DNA of 64,000 nt from Glutamicibacter sp. PS (GTDB taxonomy: Bacteria; Actinomycetota; Actinomycetes; Actinomycetales; Micrococcaceae), in contig JANCMB010000001.1 of the NCBI GenBank assembly GCA_031317595.1, positions 2,102,971 through 2,166,970 on the forward strand, given 5' to 3'. Below the pieces are notes generated by a model, which searched no databases, was not told the DNA's origin, and saw nothing but the letters and a program-made list of their open reading frames with translations. Positions 33,427 through 41,645 of this stretch are shown here, in pieces. Each line of letters opens with the position of its first letter. The stretch's first letter is position 1. The position numbers were made by a program, and so were the translations under genes.

Positions 33427-33541
33427 GGGTTATATTCGATATGGCTGACATACTGGCTTTCCGCAACGGATCGCTGGTATTCCAGCCCGTTTGTCGCGGG
33501 ACTTCTGCGACGGACGCAACGCACAACTAAGGTGGATAACC

Positions 33542-33826
33542 GTGTCACTGATCAAATCGGAGGCCGTGGGTACCGACAGCGATGACTGGTTGGATGCTCA
33601 GATCAGCACCGACGTGGATCGGGTAGTGATTGAAACTGAGCAGGGACGCATCACCCTGCAGAACGAGCCGCTGCTCCAGAAAATCAGGCGTATCATCGCT
33701 TCGCCGCTGGAGGAGATCTTCTACAATCCCAAGCACCGCATGCTCCTCATCCCTGGAGCGTTCGCGGTAATCGGCTCATCCTTCCTGCGCGTCGACTCGG
33801 ACGCTGCGGGCGGGTTACGGGACTAA
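33542..33826 (+). CDS. Small protein of unknown function
   Basis: The 94-residue product begins with GTG at 33542, with GGTGG 6 nt upstream. It has an acidic first half (DSDDWLDAQISTDVDRVVIETEQG) and a hydrophobic stretch near the end (MLLIPGAFAVIGSSFL) that is too short for a confident TM call. I recognise no family. It stands alone between the SNF2 gene and the sucD terminator region. TATATT at 33430-33435 could be its -10 box, giving a leader of about 100 nt. Confidence 0.6.
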   Translation: MSLIKSEAVGTDSDDWLDAQISTDVDRVVIETEQGRITLQNEPLLQKIRRIIASPLEEIFYNPKHRMLLIPGAFAVIGSSFLRVDSDAAGGLRD

Positions 33827-33859
33827 TAAGGTCCTACCGCCATCCTGCGGCCCTCTATC

Positions 33860-33921
33860 GGCCCCAGAGAATGTTTCCTTAGCCCTAGCGGACTTTCGCT
33901 CCTGCGAAGGTCCGTGGGGCC
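33860..33921. other. Two-level stem-loop in gene-free region
   Basis: GGCCCCA (33860-33866) pairs exactly with TGGGGCC (33915-33921). Nested inside is a hairpin, CGGACTTTCGC with its near-complement around TCCT (33889-33914). It could be a terminator for the small gene at 33542 or part of a small RNA. The rest of 33827-33978 shows nothing else. Confidence 0.45.
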
Positions 33922-33978
33922 TCCCCTAGCCGGACACACACCGAGGTTCGGCCTTGGCGTCACTTAGAAACTAACGAG

Positions 33979-34043
33979 AAAGGCTCCCCTCGCCACAGCC
34001 CGGATGCCAATGATGGCACCGGCCCACGGCGAGGAGAGCCTTT
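33979..34043. terminator. Bidirectional terminator next to sucD
   Basis: AAAGGCTCCCCTCGCC (33979-33994) pairs with 34028-34043 at 15 of 16 positions. An inner stem is formed by TGCCA/TGGCA. TTTCTTT follows on the plus strand. It ends 15 nt past the sucD stop codon. Confidence 0.8.
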
Positions 34044-34058
34044 CTTTGCGTTTCGCGA

Positions 34059-34967
34059 TTAAGCGGAAACCGAAGCGAATACCTCGCGCAGCAAGCGAGC
34101 GGTCTCCGACGGGGTCTTGCCCACCTTCACGCCAGCGGCTTCGAGAGCTTCCTTCTTAGCCTGCGCAGTACCGGCCGAACCCGAAACGATGGCACCCGCG
34201 TGGCCCATGGTCTTACCCTCGGGAGCGGTGAAGCCGGCAACGTAGCCGACGACCGGCTTGGTGACATTGGCCTTGATGTACTCGGCCGCACGCTCTTCGG
34301 CGTCGCCACCGATTTCACCGATCATCACGATGGCCTTGGTCTCCGGGTCAGCTTCGAAGGCTTCCAGGGCGTCGATGTGGGTGGTACCGATGACGGGGTC
34401 ACCGCCGATACCGATGGCAGTGGAGAAGCCGAGGTCACGCAGCTCGTACATCATCTGGTAGGTCAGGGTGCCGGACTTGGAAACCAAGCCGATGGGGCCC
34501 TTACCGGTGATGTTGGCCGGGGTGATACCCACCAGAGCCTCACCCGGGGTGATGATGCCTGGGCAGTTCGGCCCGATGATGCGGGTGATCTGCTTGCCGT
34601 TGGCGTCAACCTTGGACTGGGCCAGTGCCCAGAACTCGGCCGAATCCTGGACCGGCACACCTTCGGTGATGACAACGACCAGGCCGATCTCGGCCTCGAT
34701 GGCCTCGATGACGGCGTCCTTGGTGAACTTCGGCGGAACGAAGACGATGGATACGTCGGCGCCGGTCTCAGCCTTAGCCTCGGCTACAGTGCCGAACACC
34801 TTGATGTCCTTGTCACCGTGGGTCACGGTGGTGCCGGCCTTGCGGGCGTTGACACCGCCGACGATGTTAGTGCCAGCCTTGAGCATCAGGGCGGTGTGCT
34901 TGGTGCCTTCACCGCCGGTGATGCCCTGGACGATGACCTTGGAGTCCTTGTTCAGGTAAATGCTCAT
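34059..34967 (-). CDS. sucD: Succinyl-CoA ligase [ADP-forming] alpha subunit
   Basis: The 302-residue TCA-cycle subunit binds CoA through its Rossmann domain ([15 protein letters not shown]). It carries the active-site phosphohistidine His256 in the motif [23 protein letters not shown] and KSGTLTYQM are also typical. With SucC it converts succinyl-CoA to succinate with formation of ATP or GTP. It is the second gene of the sucCD operon, 14 nt after sucC. Confidence 0.97.
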   Translation of the reverse strand: MSIYLNKDSKVIVQGITGGEGTKHTALMLKAGTNIVGGVNARKAGTTVTHGDKDIKVFGTVAEAKAETGADVSIVFVPPKFTKDAVIEAIEAEIGLVVVITEGVPVQDSAEFWALAQSKVDANGKQITRIIGPNCPGIITPGEALVGITPANITGKGPIGLVSKSGTLTYQMMYELRDLGFSTAIGIGGDPVIGTTHIDALEAFEADPETKAIVMIGEIGGDAEERAAEYIKANVTKPVVGYVAGFTAPEGKTMGHAGAIVSGSAGTAQAKKEALEAAGVKVGKTPSETARLLREVFASVSA

Positions 34968-34981
34968 TTTCGCGTATCCTC

Positions 34982-36154
34982 TTACTTCGCTGCGTAGGCC
35001 AGCTCGGCGGCCTTGTCGGCGCCCTCATCCATGGTTGCGGCCAGGGTCACCAGCGGGTGATTGGCCTCGGAGAGGATGCGGCGACCCTCTTCGACATTGT
35101 TGCCGTCTAGGCGGACCACGAGTGGCTTGTTGGCCGAGTCGCCTAGGGTGTTCAGCGCGCCGACGATGCCGTTGGCTACTGCGTCACATGCGGTGATACC
35201 GCCGAAGACGTTAACGAATACGCTCTTGACCTGTGGGTCGTTGAGGATGACGTCCAGACCGTTGGCCATGACCTCGGCCGAGGCGCCGCCGCCGATGTCC
35301 AGGAAGTTTGCTGGCTTAACTGCGCCGTGGTTCTCGCCTGCGTAGGCCACTACGTCCAAGGTGGACATAACCAGACCGGCGCCGTTACCGATGATGCCGA
35401 CTTCGCCGTCGAGCTTGACGTAGTTCAGGCCGGTTTCCTTGGCCTTGGCTTCCAGCGGATCGGCTGCGCCCTTGTCCTCAAGTTCCTCGTGAGCCGGGTG
35501 GCGCACCTCGGAGGCGTTGTCATCCAGAGAGACCTTGCCGTCCAGCGCCACGATGTCGCCGGCACCAGTCTTCACCAGCGGGTTGACCTCGACGAGGGTG
35601 GCATCTTCTTCCTTGAATACCGTCCACAGGGTCTGCAGGGTCTCGGCGACCTTGCCACGCAGCTCTTCGGCGAAGCCTGCGGCCTCAACGATTTCGGCTG
35701 CCTTCGCGGCGTCGATGCCCACCAGCGGGTCAACGGCAACGCGGGCCAGCGCCTCCGGGCGCTCCTCTGCCAGCTGCTCGATTTCCATGCCGCCCTCAAC
35801 GGAGCACATGGCCAGGTAGTTGCGGTTTGCGCGGTCCAGCAGCACCGAGAAGTAGAACTCCTCGGCAATGTCGGCACCCTGAGCGATCATCACCTTGTTG
35901 ACGGTGTGGCCCTTGATATCCATGCCGAGGATGTTGCTGGCATGCTCGAAGGCTTCGTCGGCAGTCTTAGCGACCTTCACGCCGCCAGCCTTGCCACGTC
36001 CACCCACCTTGACCTGAGCCTTGACGACAACTACGCCGCCGATCTTCTCGGCTGCTGCTTTGGCTTCTTCAGGGGTGTAGGCGACGATTCCGGCGAGCAC
36101 GGGAACGCCGTGTGCCTCGAATAGATCGCGCGCCTGGTACTCATACAGGTCCAC
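34982..36154 (-). CDS. sucC: Succinyl-CoA ligase [ADP-forming] beta subunit
   Basis: The 390-residue subunit begins [19 protein letters not shown] and has an ATP-grasp domain ([19 protein letters not shown]) and a C-terminal CoA-ligase domain ([36 protein letters not shown]). It is the first gene of the sucCD operon. The 235-bp upstream region contains two CATGCCA heptamers 10 bp apart (36201-36217), within an imperfect palindrome that may be a regulatory site. Confidence 0.97.
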   Translation of the reverse strand: MDLYEYQARDLFEAHGVPVLAGIVAYTPEEAKAAAEKIGGVVVVKAQVKVGGRGKAGGVKVAKTADEAFEHASNILGMDIKGHTVNKVMIAQGADIAEEFYFSVLLDRANRNYLAMCSVEGGMEIEQLAEERPEALARVAVDPLVGIDAAKAAEIVEAAGFAEELRGKVAETLQTLWTVFKEEDATLVEVNPLVKTGAGDIVALDGKVSLDDNASEVRHPAHEELEDKGAADPLEAKAKETGLNYVKLDGEVGIIGNGAGLVMSTLDVVAYAGENHGAVKPANFLDIGGGASAEVMANGLDVILNDPQVKSVFVNVFGGITACDAVANGIVGALNTLGDSANKPLVVRLDGNNVEEGRRILSEANHPLVTLAATMDEGADKAAELAYAAK

Positions 36155-36389
36155 GGGTTTGTGTCCTTCGTTCGAAGTTCATGCTGACTCGTGGCGCGAA
36201 CATGCCAAAACATGCCACGCCATAGAGAGCGCACGCAACTGAACGGCCATGTTCAAGCGCCGTAGCCCGTGCGCACCTCTCAGACTAGCCCTTCATCCCG
36301 CAAGTTCCCAGTTTTACAACGTGTAGAGAAAGCTCAAGCGCGCTAAAGATGCGCCCGGCGGACACCGAGACCGAAGCTAAAGGTGCGGA

Positions 36390-38759
36390 TCAGTCTACGA
36401 TTTCCAGCGGTGCATAGCGTAGTAGCAGGCGCTTCTCCGCCTCGGGAAATTGGACTTTCGCCACAGTCTTGTCGCCTGCCCCCTCCAGCGCAATGACCAC
36501 GCCTTGGCCAAAACTTGCGTGTTTGACCTGTTGCCCAACCTTGGGAACGACGATTTCCTTTTGCTGTTGGACTCGTTGTTTGGACACGGTCAGTCCAGGG
36601 CGAGTGACGGATCGGGTGTTCCCGCCGGCACTTGCACCCCAATGCGACCCGCCGTCGAAACGGCTGGAAGTGAAATTCGACGCACCCGTACTCAACCAAC
36701 TAGTGGCCGACCCTTCTCGCTTCCAATCGATCAATGCCTCGGGCACTTCCCCGAGAAATTGGCTCGCGGGGTTGTACTGCGACTGTCCCCAGAGACTGCG
36801 TTGCTCAGCCCTGGAGAGATAGAGCCGCTGGCGCGCCCGGGTCAGCCCCACGTAGGCCAGTCGCCGTTCCTCCGCGAGCTCCTTCTCATCGGTCATCGAA
36901 CGCTGGTGCGGGAACACCCCGTGCTCCATGCCCGTCAGGAATACCACCGGGAATTCCAGGCCCTTGGCGGTATGCAAGGTCATCAGCGTGACCATGCCCT
37001 CCTGTGCCGCCATATCGGCACCTTCGGCGTCGGTAGGCTGTTCCGGAATCTGGTCTGCGTCAGCGACCAGCGCAACACGCTCGAGGAATCCTTCAAGCCC
37101 GCCTTCCGGTTCATCCTTGACATAGTCACGCACAACGGCCACCAGTTCTGCCAGGTTCTCCACGCGCGACTCGTCTTGTGGGTCCGTGGAACTGCGCAAT
37201 GTAGCCAGATACCCGGTCTGCTCCAGTACAGCCTCGAGTGCCTCGGCCGGACCCGATCCTTCGGCCACGGTGTGCAGGTCGTCGATGAGTTCAACGAAGG
37301 CCCCAACCATTTTGATGCCACGGGTCCCTAAGCCCGGCGCCTGGTCGGCTTGGCGCAATGCCTGCATGAATGTCAGTCGTTCGCGTTCGGCGAGCGCTGC
37401 CACTGCACCTTCCGCACGATCACCGATGCCACGTTTGGGTTCGTTGAGGATTCGACGGACGTTGATGTCGTCATCGGGGTTGACCAGGACGCGCAGGTAG
37501 GCCAGCGCGTCTTTGATTTCCTTACGGTCGTAGAACTTAGTTCCACCGACAACCCGATACTTCAGGTCCACACGCATCAGCTGTTCTTCCAATGCGCGCG
37601 ACTGCGCATTGGTGCGGTAGAACACCGCTACATCGCCGGGGCGAATCTGCTCTTCGTCGTTGAGCCGCAGAATCTCTTCGGCGATCCAACGCGCCTCGTC
37701 GCTTTCGTTCTCGGCGACGTAACCGACAATCTTCTCGCCCTCACCGCTTGCGGTCCAAAGCCGCTTGTCATTGCGGTCCGGGTTGCGTTTGATGACCTCA
37801 TTCGCCGCGGTCAGAATGGTTTGCGTAGAACGGTAGTTTTGCTCAAGTTTGATGGTGGCCGCGTCGGGGTAGTCTTTCTCGAACTCCACAATGTTGCGAA
37901 TATCGGCCCCGCGGAATGCATAGATCGACTGATCCGAGTCACCCACCACGGTGAGCTCACCGGGTGGAGTCAGGCCATCCGGGCCGGTAAGTTCACGCAC
38001 CAGAGCGTATTGCGCATGGTTTGTATCTTGATATTCGTCAATCAGCACATGCCGGAAACGCCGCCGGTAGTTGTCGGCCACGGCCGGGAAGGCTCGGAAC
38101 ATGTACACGACTTGGCCAATCAAGTCATCGAAGTCCAGCGCGTTGGCCGAACGCATACGTTGAGCGTATCCCCGGTAGACCTGGGCGACGGCCCGGGCAA
38201 ATGGATCGTTCTCATTGATCGTCGCCGCATAGTCTTCCTCGTCAATGAGCTCGTTCTTGAGCGAGGAAATCTTGTGTGCCATGGATTTGGCCGTAAACCG
38301 CTTCGGGTCAATATCGAGGCCCTTGGCCACCATCGTGATCAGGCGCAATGAATCGGCCGAATCGTAGATGGAGAAATTGGATTTCAGACCGATGGCGGAG
38401 GCTTCACGACGCAGAATTCGCACGCAGGAGGAGTGAAAGGTGGAGATCCACATCTTATTCGCGTTCGTTTCACCGATCAGTTCGGAAGCGCGTTCGCGCA
38501 TTTCCGCTGCCGCCTTGTTGGTAAAGGTAATGGCAAGAATCTCATGTGGCCGTGCTCGCCCCGTCGCTAAGAGATAGGCGATACGGTGGGTAAGCACACG
38601 AGTCTTGCCCGATCCCGCTCCTGCAACAATCAAAAGGGGGCCGCCCTGGTAGCGCACGGCTTCTTCCTGCTGCGGATTCATGCCTACGAGCAACTCGTCG
38701 GCGGTGGGCATCACTGGTGCCTTAGGAGCCTGGGAAAAGTCATCGAAAAGGAAATCCAT
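36390..38759 (-). CDS. pcrA: ATP-dependent DNA helicase PcrA (UvrD/Rep family)
   Basis: This 789-residue superfamily-1 helicase has Walker A AGAGSGKT (46-53), TFTNKAAAEM, Walker B VLIDEYQDTNHAQY, QNYRSTQTI, and a late LHTAKGLEFPVVFLTGMEHGVFPH. The C-terminal Tudor-like segment (VKHASFGQGVVIAL) is typical of actinobacterial PcrA/UvrD1. It unwinds DNA 3' to 5' in repair and plasmid replication. The product starts MDFLFDDFSQAP at ATG 38759. The gene is monocistronic and diverges from a membrane-protein gene. Confidence 0.96.
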   Translation of the reverse strand: MDFLFDDFSQAPKAPVMPTADELLVGMNPQQEEAVRYQGGPLLIVAGAGSGKTRVLTHRIAYLLATGRARPHEILAITFTNKAAAEMRERASELIGETNANKMWISTFHSSCVRILRREASAIGLKSNFSIYDSADSLRLITMVAKGLDIDPKRFTAKSMAHKISSLKNELIDEEDYAATINENDPFARAVAQVYRGYAQRMRSANALDFDDLIGQVVYMFRAFPAVADNYRRRFRHVLIDEYQDTNHAQYALVRELTGPDGLTPPGELTVVGDSDQSIYAFRGADIRNIVEFEKDYPDAATIKLEQNYRSTQTILTAANEVIKRNPDRNDKRLWTASGEGEKIVGYVAENESDEARWIAEEILRLNDEEQIRPGDVAVFYRTNAQSRALEEQLMRVDLKYRVVGGTKFYDRKEIKDALAYLRVLVNPDDDINVRRILNEPKRGIGDRAEGAVAALAERERLTFMQALRQADQAPGLGTRGIKMVGAFVELIDDLHTVAEGSGPAEALEAVLEQTGYLATLRSSTDPQDESRVENLAELVAVVRDYVKDEPEGGLEGFLERVALVADADQIPEQPTDAEGADMAAQEGMVTLMTLHTAKGLEFPVVFLTGMEHGVFPHQRSMTDEKELAEERRLAYVGLTRARQRLYLSRAEQRSLWGQSQYNPASQFLGEVPEALIDWKREGSATSWLSTGASNFTSSRFDGGSHWGASAGGNTRSVTRPGLTVSKQRVQQQKEIVVPKVGQQVKHASFGQGVVIALEGAGDKTVAKVQFPEAEKRLLLRYAPLEIVD

Positions 38760-38820
38760 GGTCCTGACAGTCTACGTGGGGCGTCGGACAGTTGGCCTCC
38801 CGAGCCACCATAATGGGGGT

Positions 38821-39453
38821 ATGGCTAAAAAGATCAAGAAGAGTAAAGTGTACCGTCGCCCGGACAACACCGCGCCGACGCAGCCAGCGGCGGCTCCGAC
38901 TCCCTCCCCCAGCAGCGACGCTAAGTCCAACCCGATGTTGCTGATCTCAGCCGGTCTTTTTACCGCCGTGTTTCTCTTCGTCTACTATCACGTGCTGACG
39001 TTGAACCAAATGACAGACCTCAGCAACGGGTTAGCCATGCCCGATCAGCGCATCTTCGGGTACACTCTCTCCGACATCCAGGCGTTGAAGTCGGTCATGG
39101 ATGACGATGCTGTTGGGCAGTTGAATTACCTGCACAAGACGGCCGGCTTGCTCTTCCCGTTGATCGCGGCCTCGTTTTCGATGCTTGCGCTAGCTCGGTG
39201 GATACCAGTGCGGAAGCAACGCTGGCTGGCTTTTAGCGCCCCGCTACTTTTTGCCGTCAGCGATATCGTCGAAAACTTTGTGATCGATGCATTGTTTACC
39301 GGCGATCCCACGTCAGGGGCGGTATTTGTCGCTTCATTGCTAACGACGGTTCGCTGGGTAACCCTGCTGATTACCGCGGCCCTAGTGGTTGGATTCGCTA
39401 TTCGGCGTATTCTTGCGACGATGAGAGCCAAAATCGCCGAGGCCCAAGGCTAG
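38821..39453 (+). CDS. Membrane protein of unknown function
   Basis: This 210-residue protein has a basic, Lys-rich start (MAKKIKKSKVYRR), a Pro/Ala/Ser linker (about 20-35) and four TM helices (about 38-58, 108-128, 140-160 and 180-200). I recognise no family. The ATG lies 6 nt after a near-consensus -10, CATAAT (38809-38814), so the mRNA should be leaderless. An alternative start at 38680 would overlap pcrA and is unlikely. Confidence 0.8.
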   Translation: MAKKIKKSKVYRRPDNTAPTQPAAAPTPSPSSDAKSNPMLLISAGLFTAVFLFVYYHVLTLNQMTDLSNGLAMPDQRIFGYTLSDIQALKSVMDDDAVGQLNYLHKTAGLLFPLIAASFSMLALARWIPVRKQRWLAFSAPLLFAVSDIVENFVIDALFTGDPTSGAVFVASLLTTVRWVTLLITAALVVGFAIRRILATMRAKIAEAQG

Positions 39454-39519
39454 GTTCGGCTCTAATTCACGGCCTAGGAGCGCAATAGGATACTGTTAAA
39501 ACGGCTCTTCGGGGCCGTT

Positions 39520-39593
39520 GCCTCTGTAGCTCAGTAGGATAGAGCGACCCTCTCCTAAAGGGTAGGCCGTCGGTTCGATTCCGGCCAGGGGCA
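39520..39593 (+). tRNA. tRNA-Arg (anticodon CCT)
   Basis: A full cloverleaf is visible: acceptor GCCTCTG/CAGGGGC, D-stem GCTC/GAGC, anticodon stem ACCCT/AGGGT with loop CTCCTAA (anticodon CCT at 39554-39556), T-loop TTCGATT, and discriminator A. CCA is not encoded. It decodes AGG, a rare codon in high-G+C genomes. Confidence 0.95.
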
Positions 39594-39604
39594 CACTCAC
39601 TACG

Positions 39605-39650
39605 GGCGTCGCTTGCGCTGGATTCTCCAGTCAAGCGGCGCCTTTTGTTG
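39605..39650 (+). terminator. Intrinsic terminator of tRNA-Arg
   Basis: GGCGTCGCTTG (39605-39615) pairs with CAAGCGGCGCC (39632-39642), with an inner CTGGA/TCCAG stem. TTTTGTTGT follows. Confidence 0.85.
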
Positions 39651-39681
39651 TAGGTAACGACCACTCAGGACATATGGCAAC

Positions 39682-39711
39682 GGTCCCGCCCAGGAATTCC
39701 CGGGCGGGACC
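39682..39711 (-). terminator. Terminator hairpin after ROK gene
   Basis: GGTCCCGCCC (39682-39691) and GGGCGGGACC (39702-39711) form a perfect 10-bp stem, 21 nt beyond the ROK stop codon. Confidence 0.7.
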
Positions 39712-39732
39712 TCACGCCTTACTTTCCGGCTA

Positions 39733-40962
39733 TTAACGCAGCAACAACGCGGTTGCCTTTGGCGACAACGACGCGTCCATCACCACGCAGGCACCTCCAA
39801 CGGCGCCGACCTGCGACCCGAGGGTAGAGGTGCGAGTGGTGACATCATGCACACCGCGCAGCGCGAAACGACGCTGCACTGCCTCGTTTACGTCGTCCTC
39901 AACAAGCTCTCGTACGACATCCCACTGGGGCCCACCAAAGACGACTTCACGCACGTCGAAAGTGTTTGCCAGCTGACCGGCGACTTCGCCGACCTTGACC
40001 AAGCAGTCCACAAGAACTTCCTTGGCTACAGCGTTGCCGTCCCTAGCCAGTTCCACGAGCTGCTTCATGCCTTCGGCGCGCTGCTCGGGGCCCATGACCT
40101 CAGGGGTGGGCAGGTTAAGTCCACGTTCGTTGCCCACCTTGGCGAGGTATTCGTAGGAGGTACCTGCCGCGAGGCAGTCATCCGCGCCACACTCTTCGCA
40201 GCGTACGGACTTGTACCCGGTGGACAGGTGCCCGATCTCACCGGCGTTGTTGCTCGAGCCGCGGTGCACGTCCGAGCCGAGCACGAGGCCAGCACCGAAG
40301 CCATGGCCGCAGTATACGAAGACGAAATCTTGTTCCTGTTCTTCACGTGCGTGCCAGAGTTCCCCAACAGCCGAGGCGATGGTGTCTTTCTCGATGATTA
40401 CCTGCAGGCGCAGCAGCTTACGCAACGGTGCGACAAGTTCAACGTCGGCCCAGCCGTCCAGTAGCGGTGGGTTCAGGACGATGCCGTCTTCAACGTTCAC
40501 CGGGCCAGGTACGGCAATTCCGACGCCAACCACGTGCTTCTTCGGCACTCGGATCTCTGCGATGAGCTCCTTGACGTTGGTCGCCATGGTCTGGATGGTC
40601 TCGGAAATGACCTCAAGGTTCGGGGTTTCAATCTTGCGCTGGCGAATCACTTCGCCGCGCAGGTTCATCACCACGAAGGTGATAACACTTGGGTCCAGGT
40701 GGATGCCGATGGAGATCAGGCGGTTGCCTTCAAGCTCCAGTACGGTACGTGGTTTACCCGGACCGGAAACGATGGTGCGATCCTCGCGGACGATTCCATC
40801 GTCCAGAAGTCGACGCACAACATTCGAAATGGTCTGTGGTGAGAGCCCGGTGGATCCAGCGAGTTCAACTCGGCTGATCCCGTCCGGTGCTCGGCGGATG
40901 GATTCCAAAATTACGGCCTGGTTAAAGTCCCCAAGACGGCCTAGGTTGGTACCCCGTTGCAT
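39733..40962 (-). CDS. ROK-family transcriptional regulator (NagC/XylR type)
   Basis: The 409-residue protein has an N-terminal winged helix (about 12-75, with GSTGLSPQTISNVVRRLLDDGIV) and a C-terminal ROK sugar-kinase-like domain. That domain has GVGIAVPGPVN, an ExGH motif (NAGEIGHLSTG), and a zinc-site variant CEECGADDCL. Such regulators repress sugar-use genes until a sugar binds. No sugar operon is adjacent, so the target is unknown. It is flanked by the tRNA-Arg terminator and a divergent NUDIX gene. Confidence 0.92.
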   Translation of the reverse strand: MQRGTNLGRLGDFNQAVILESIRRAPDGISRVELAGSTGLSPQTISNVVRRLLDDGIVREDRTIVSGPGKPRTVLELEGNRLISIGIHLDPSVITFVVMNLRGEVIRQRKIETPNLEVISETIQTMATNVKELIAEIRVPKKHVVGVGIAVPGPVNVEDGIVLNPPLLDGWADVELVAPLRKLLRLQVIIEKDTIASAVGELWHAREEQEQDFVFVYCGHGFGAGLVLGSDVHRGSSNNAGEIGHLSTGYKSVRCEECGADDCLAAGTSYEYLAKVGNERGLNLPTPEVMGPEQRAEGMKQLVELARDGNAVAKEVLVDCLVKVGEVAGQLANTFDVREVVFGGPQWDVVRELVEDDVNEAVQRRFALRGVHDVTTRTSTLGSQVGAVGGACVVMDASLSPKATALLLR

Positions 40963-41151
40963 ATGACTGCTCCATTGGTCTCTAAATTAGATGGATCGAT
41001 CTTTCGTTCCAATGCTCTTGGTTGCTGGCGAGCTCTATGCGGCCCCTGAGTGCGAGTCGTGGGCCAGAATTCGTCTCAACTAAAAACGTTGGAGATCCTC
41101 CTCAGCACGTTACCACCTCTGACGCATAATCACACGCGATATGCTGATTAT

Positions 41152-41577
41152 GTGGAAAACATTTTGACTATCGCGGCCGCATGTTTAGTGAATGATGATG
41201 GGGAAATTCTTCTCGTCCGCAAACGTGGAACGTCGTATTTCATGCAGCCTGGCGGCAAGTTGGAACGAGGCGAATCGGCTCGATCGGCCGTGCGACGCGA
41301 AATCCAAGAGGAATTGGGCCTCTGTTTCGAGGAGGCTGATCTCGAAAACTGGGGCCTATGGGAAGGGCCTGCCGCCAATGAATTGGACACCTCAATCGTG
41401 GCTCATCTATTCAAGTCAGCATTCCACGGTCAGGTAAAACCGCAAGCTGAGCTGGAAGAAGTTCTCTGGATTAGCCCAGAGTTGGCGCTCGCTCGCGACG
41501 ATATTGCGCCGTTGCTCCGCGACCGAGTTCTTCCCAACCTCATGGCCGAGCAACGGCAGCAGGCAACGAGCCGCTAA
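41152..41577 (+). CDS. NUDIX hydrolase
   Basis: The 141-residue protein has a full NUDIX box, GGKLERGESARSAVRREI followed by QEELG. NUDIX enzymes cleave nucleoside diphosphates linked to another moiety, and the family context does not give a specific substrate. GTG at 41152 lies exactly 6 nt behind TATGCT (41140-41145), arguing for a leaderless transcript. A longer frame back to 41050 lacks a convincing start. Confidence 0.85.
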   Translation: MENILTIAAACLVNDDGEILLVRKRGTSYFMQPGGKLERGESARSAVRREIQEELGLCFEEADLENWGLWEGPAANELDTSIVAHLFKSAFHGQVKPQAELEEVLWISPELALARDDIAPLLRDRVLPNLMAEQRQQATSR

Positions 41578-41645
41578 CCCCTCAATAAGTTTTTTCTCCG
41601 TGTAAATACTTTCTGATGCCTCGTCGCGGCGAACCAGGGCACCGC

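Noticed and set aside
30009-33826. SNF2 helicase plus small gene as a phage-defence module
   Set aside because: No methyltransferase, nuclease, PLD or other DISARM/Druantia-type partner is present. Neighbours are core genes.
34200-36124. Two 265-codon plus-strand frames opposite sucD and sucC
   Set aside because: Both are antisense shadows of highly conserved TCA-cycle genes with Gly/Asp-rich low-complexity translations.
37350-38351. A 333-codon plus-strand frame within pcrA
   Set aside because: Antisense of a well-conserved helicase domain with all motifs in the minus frame.
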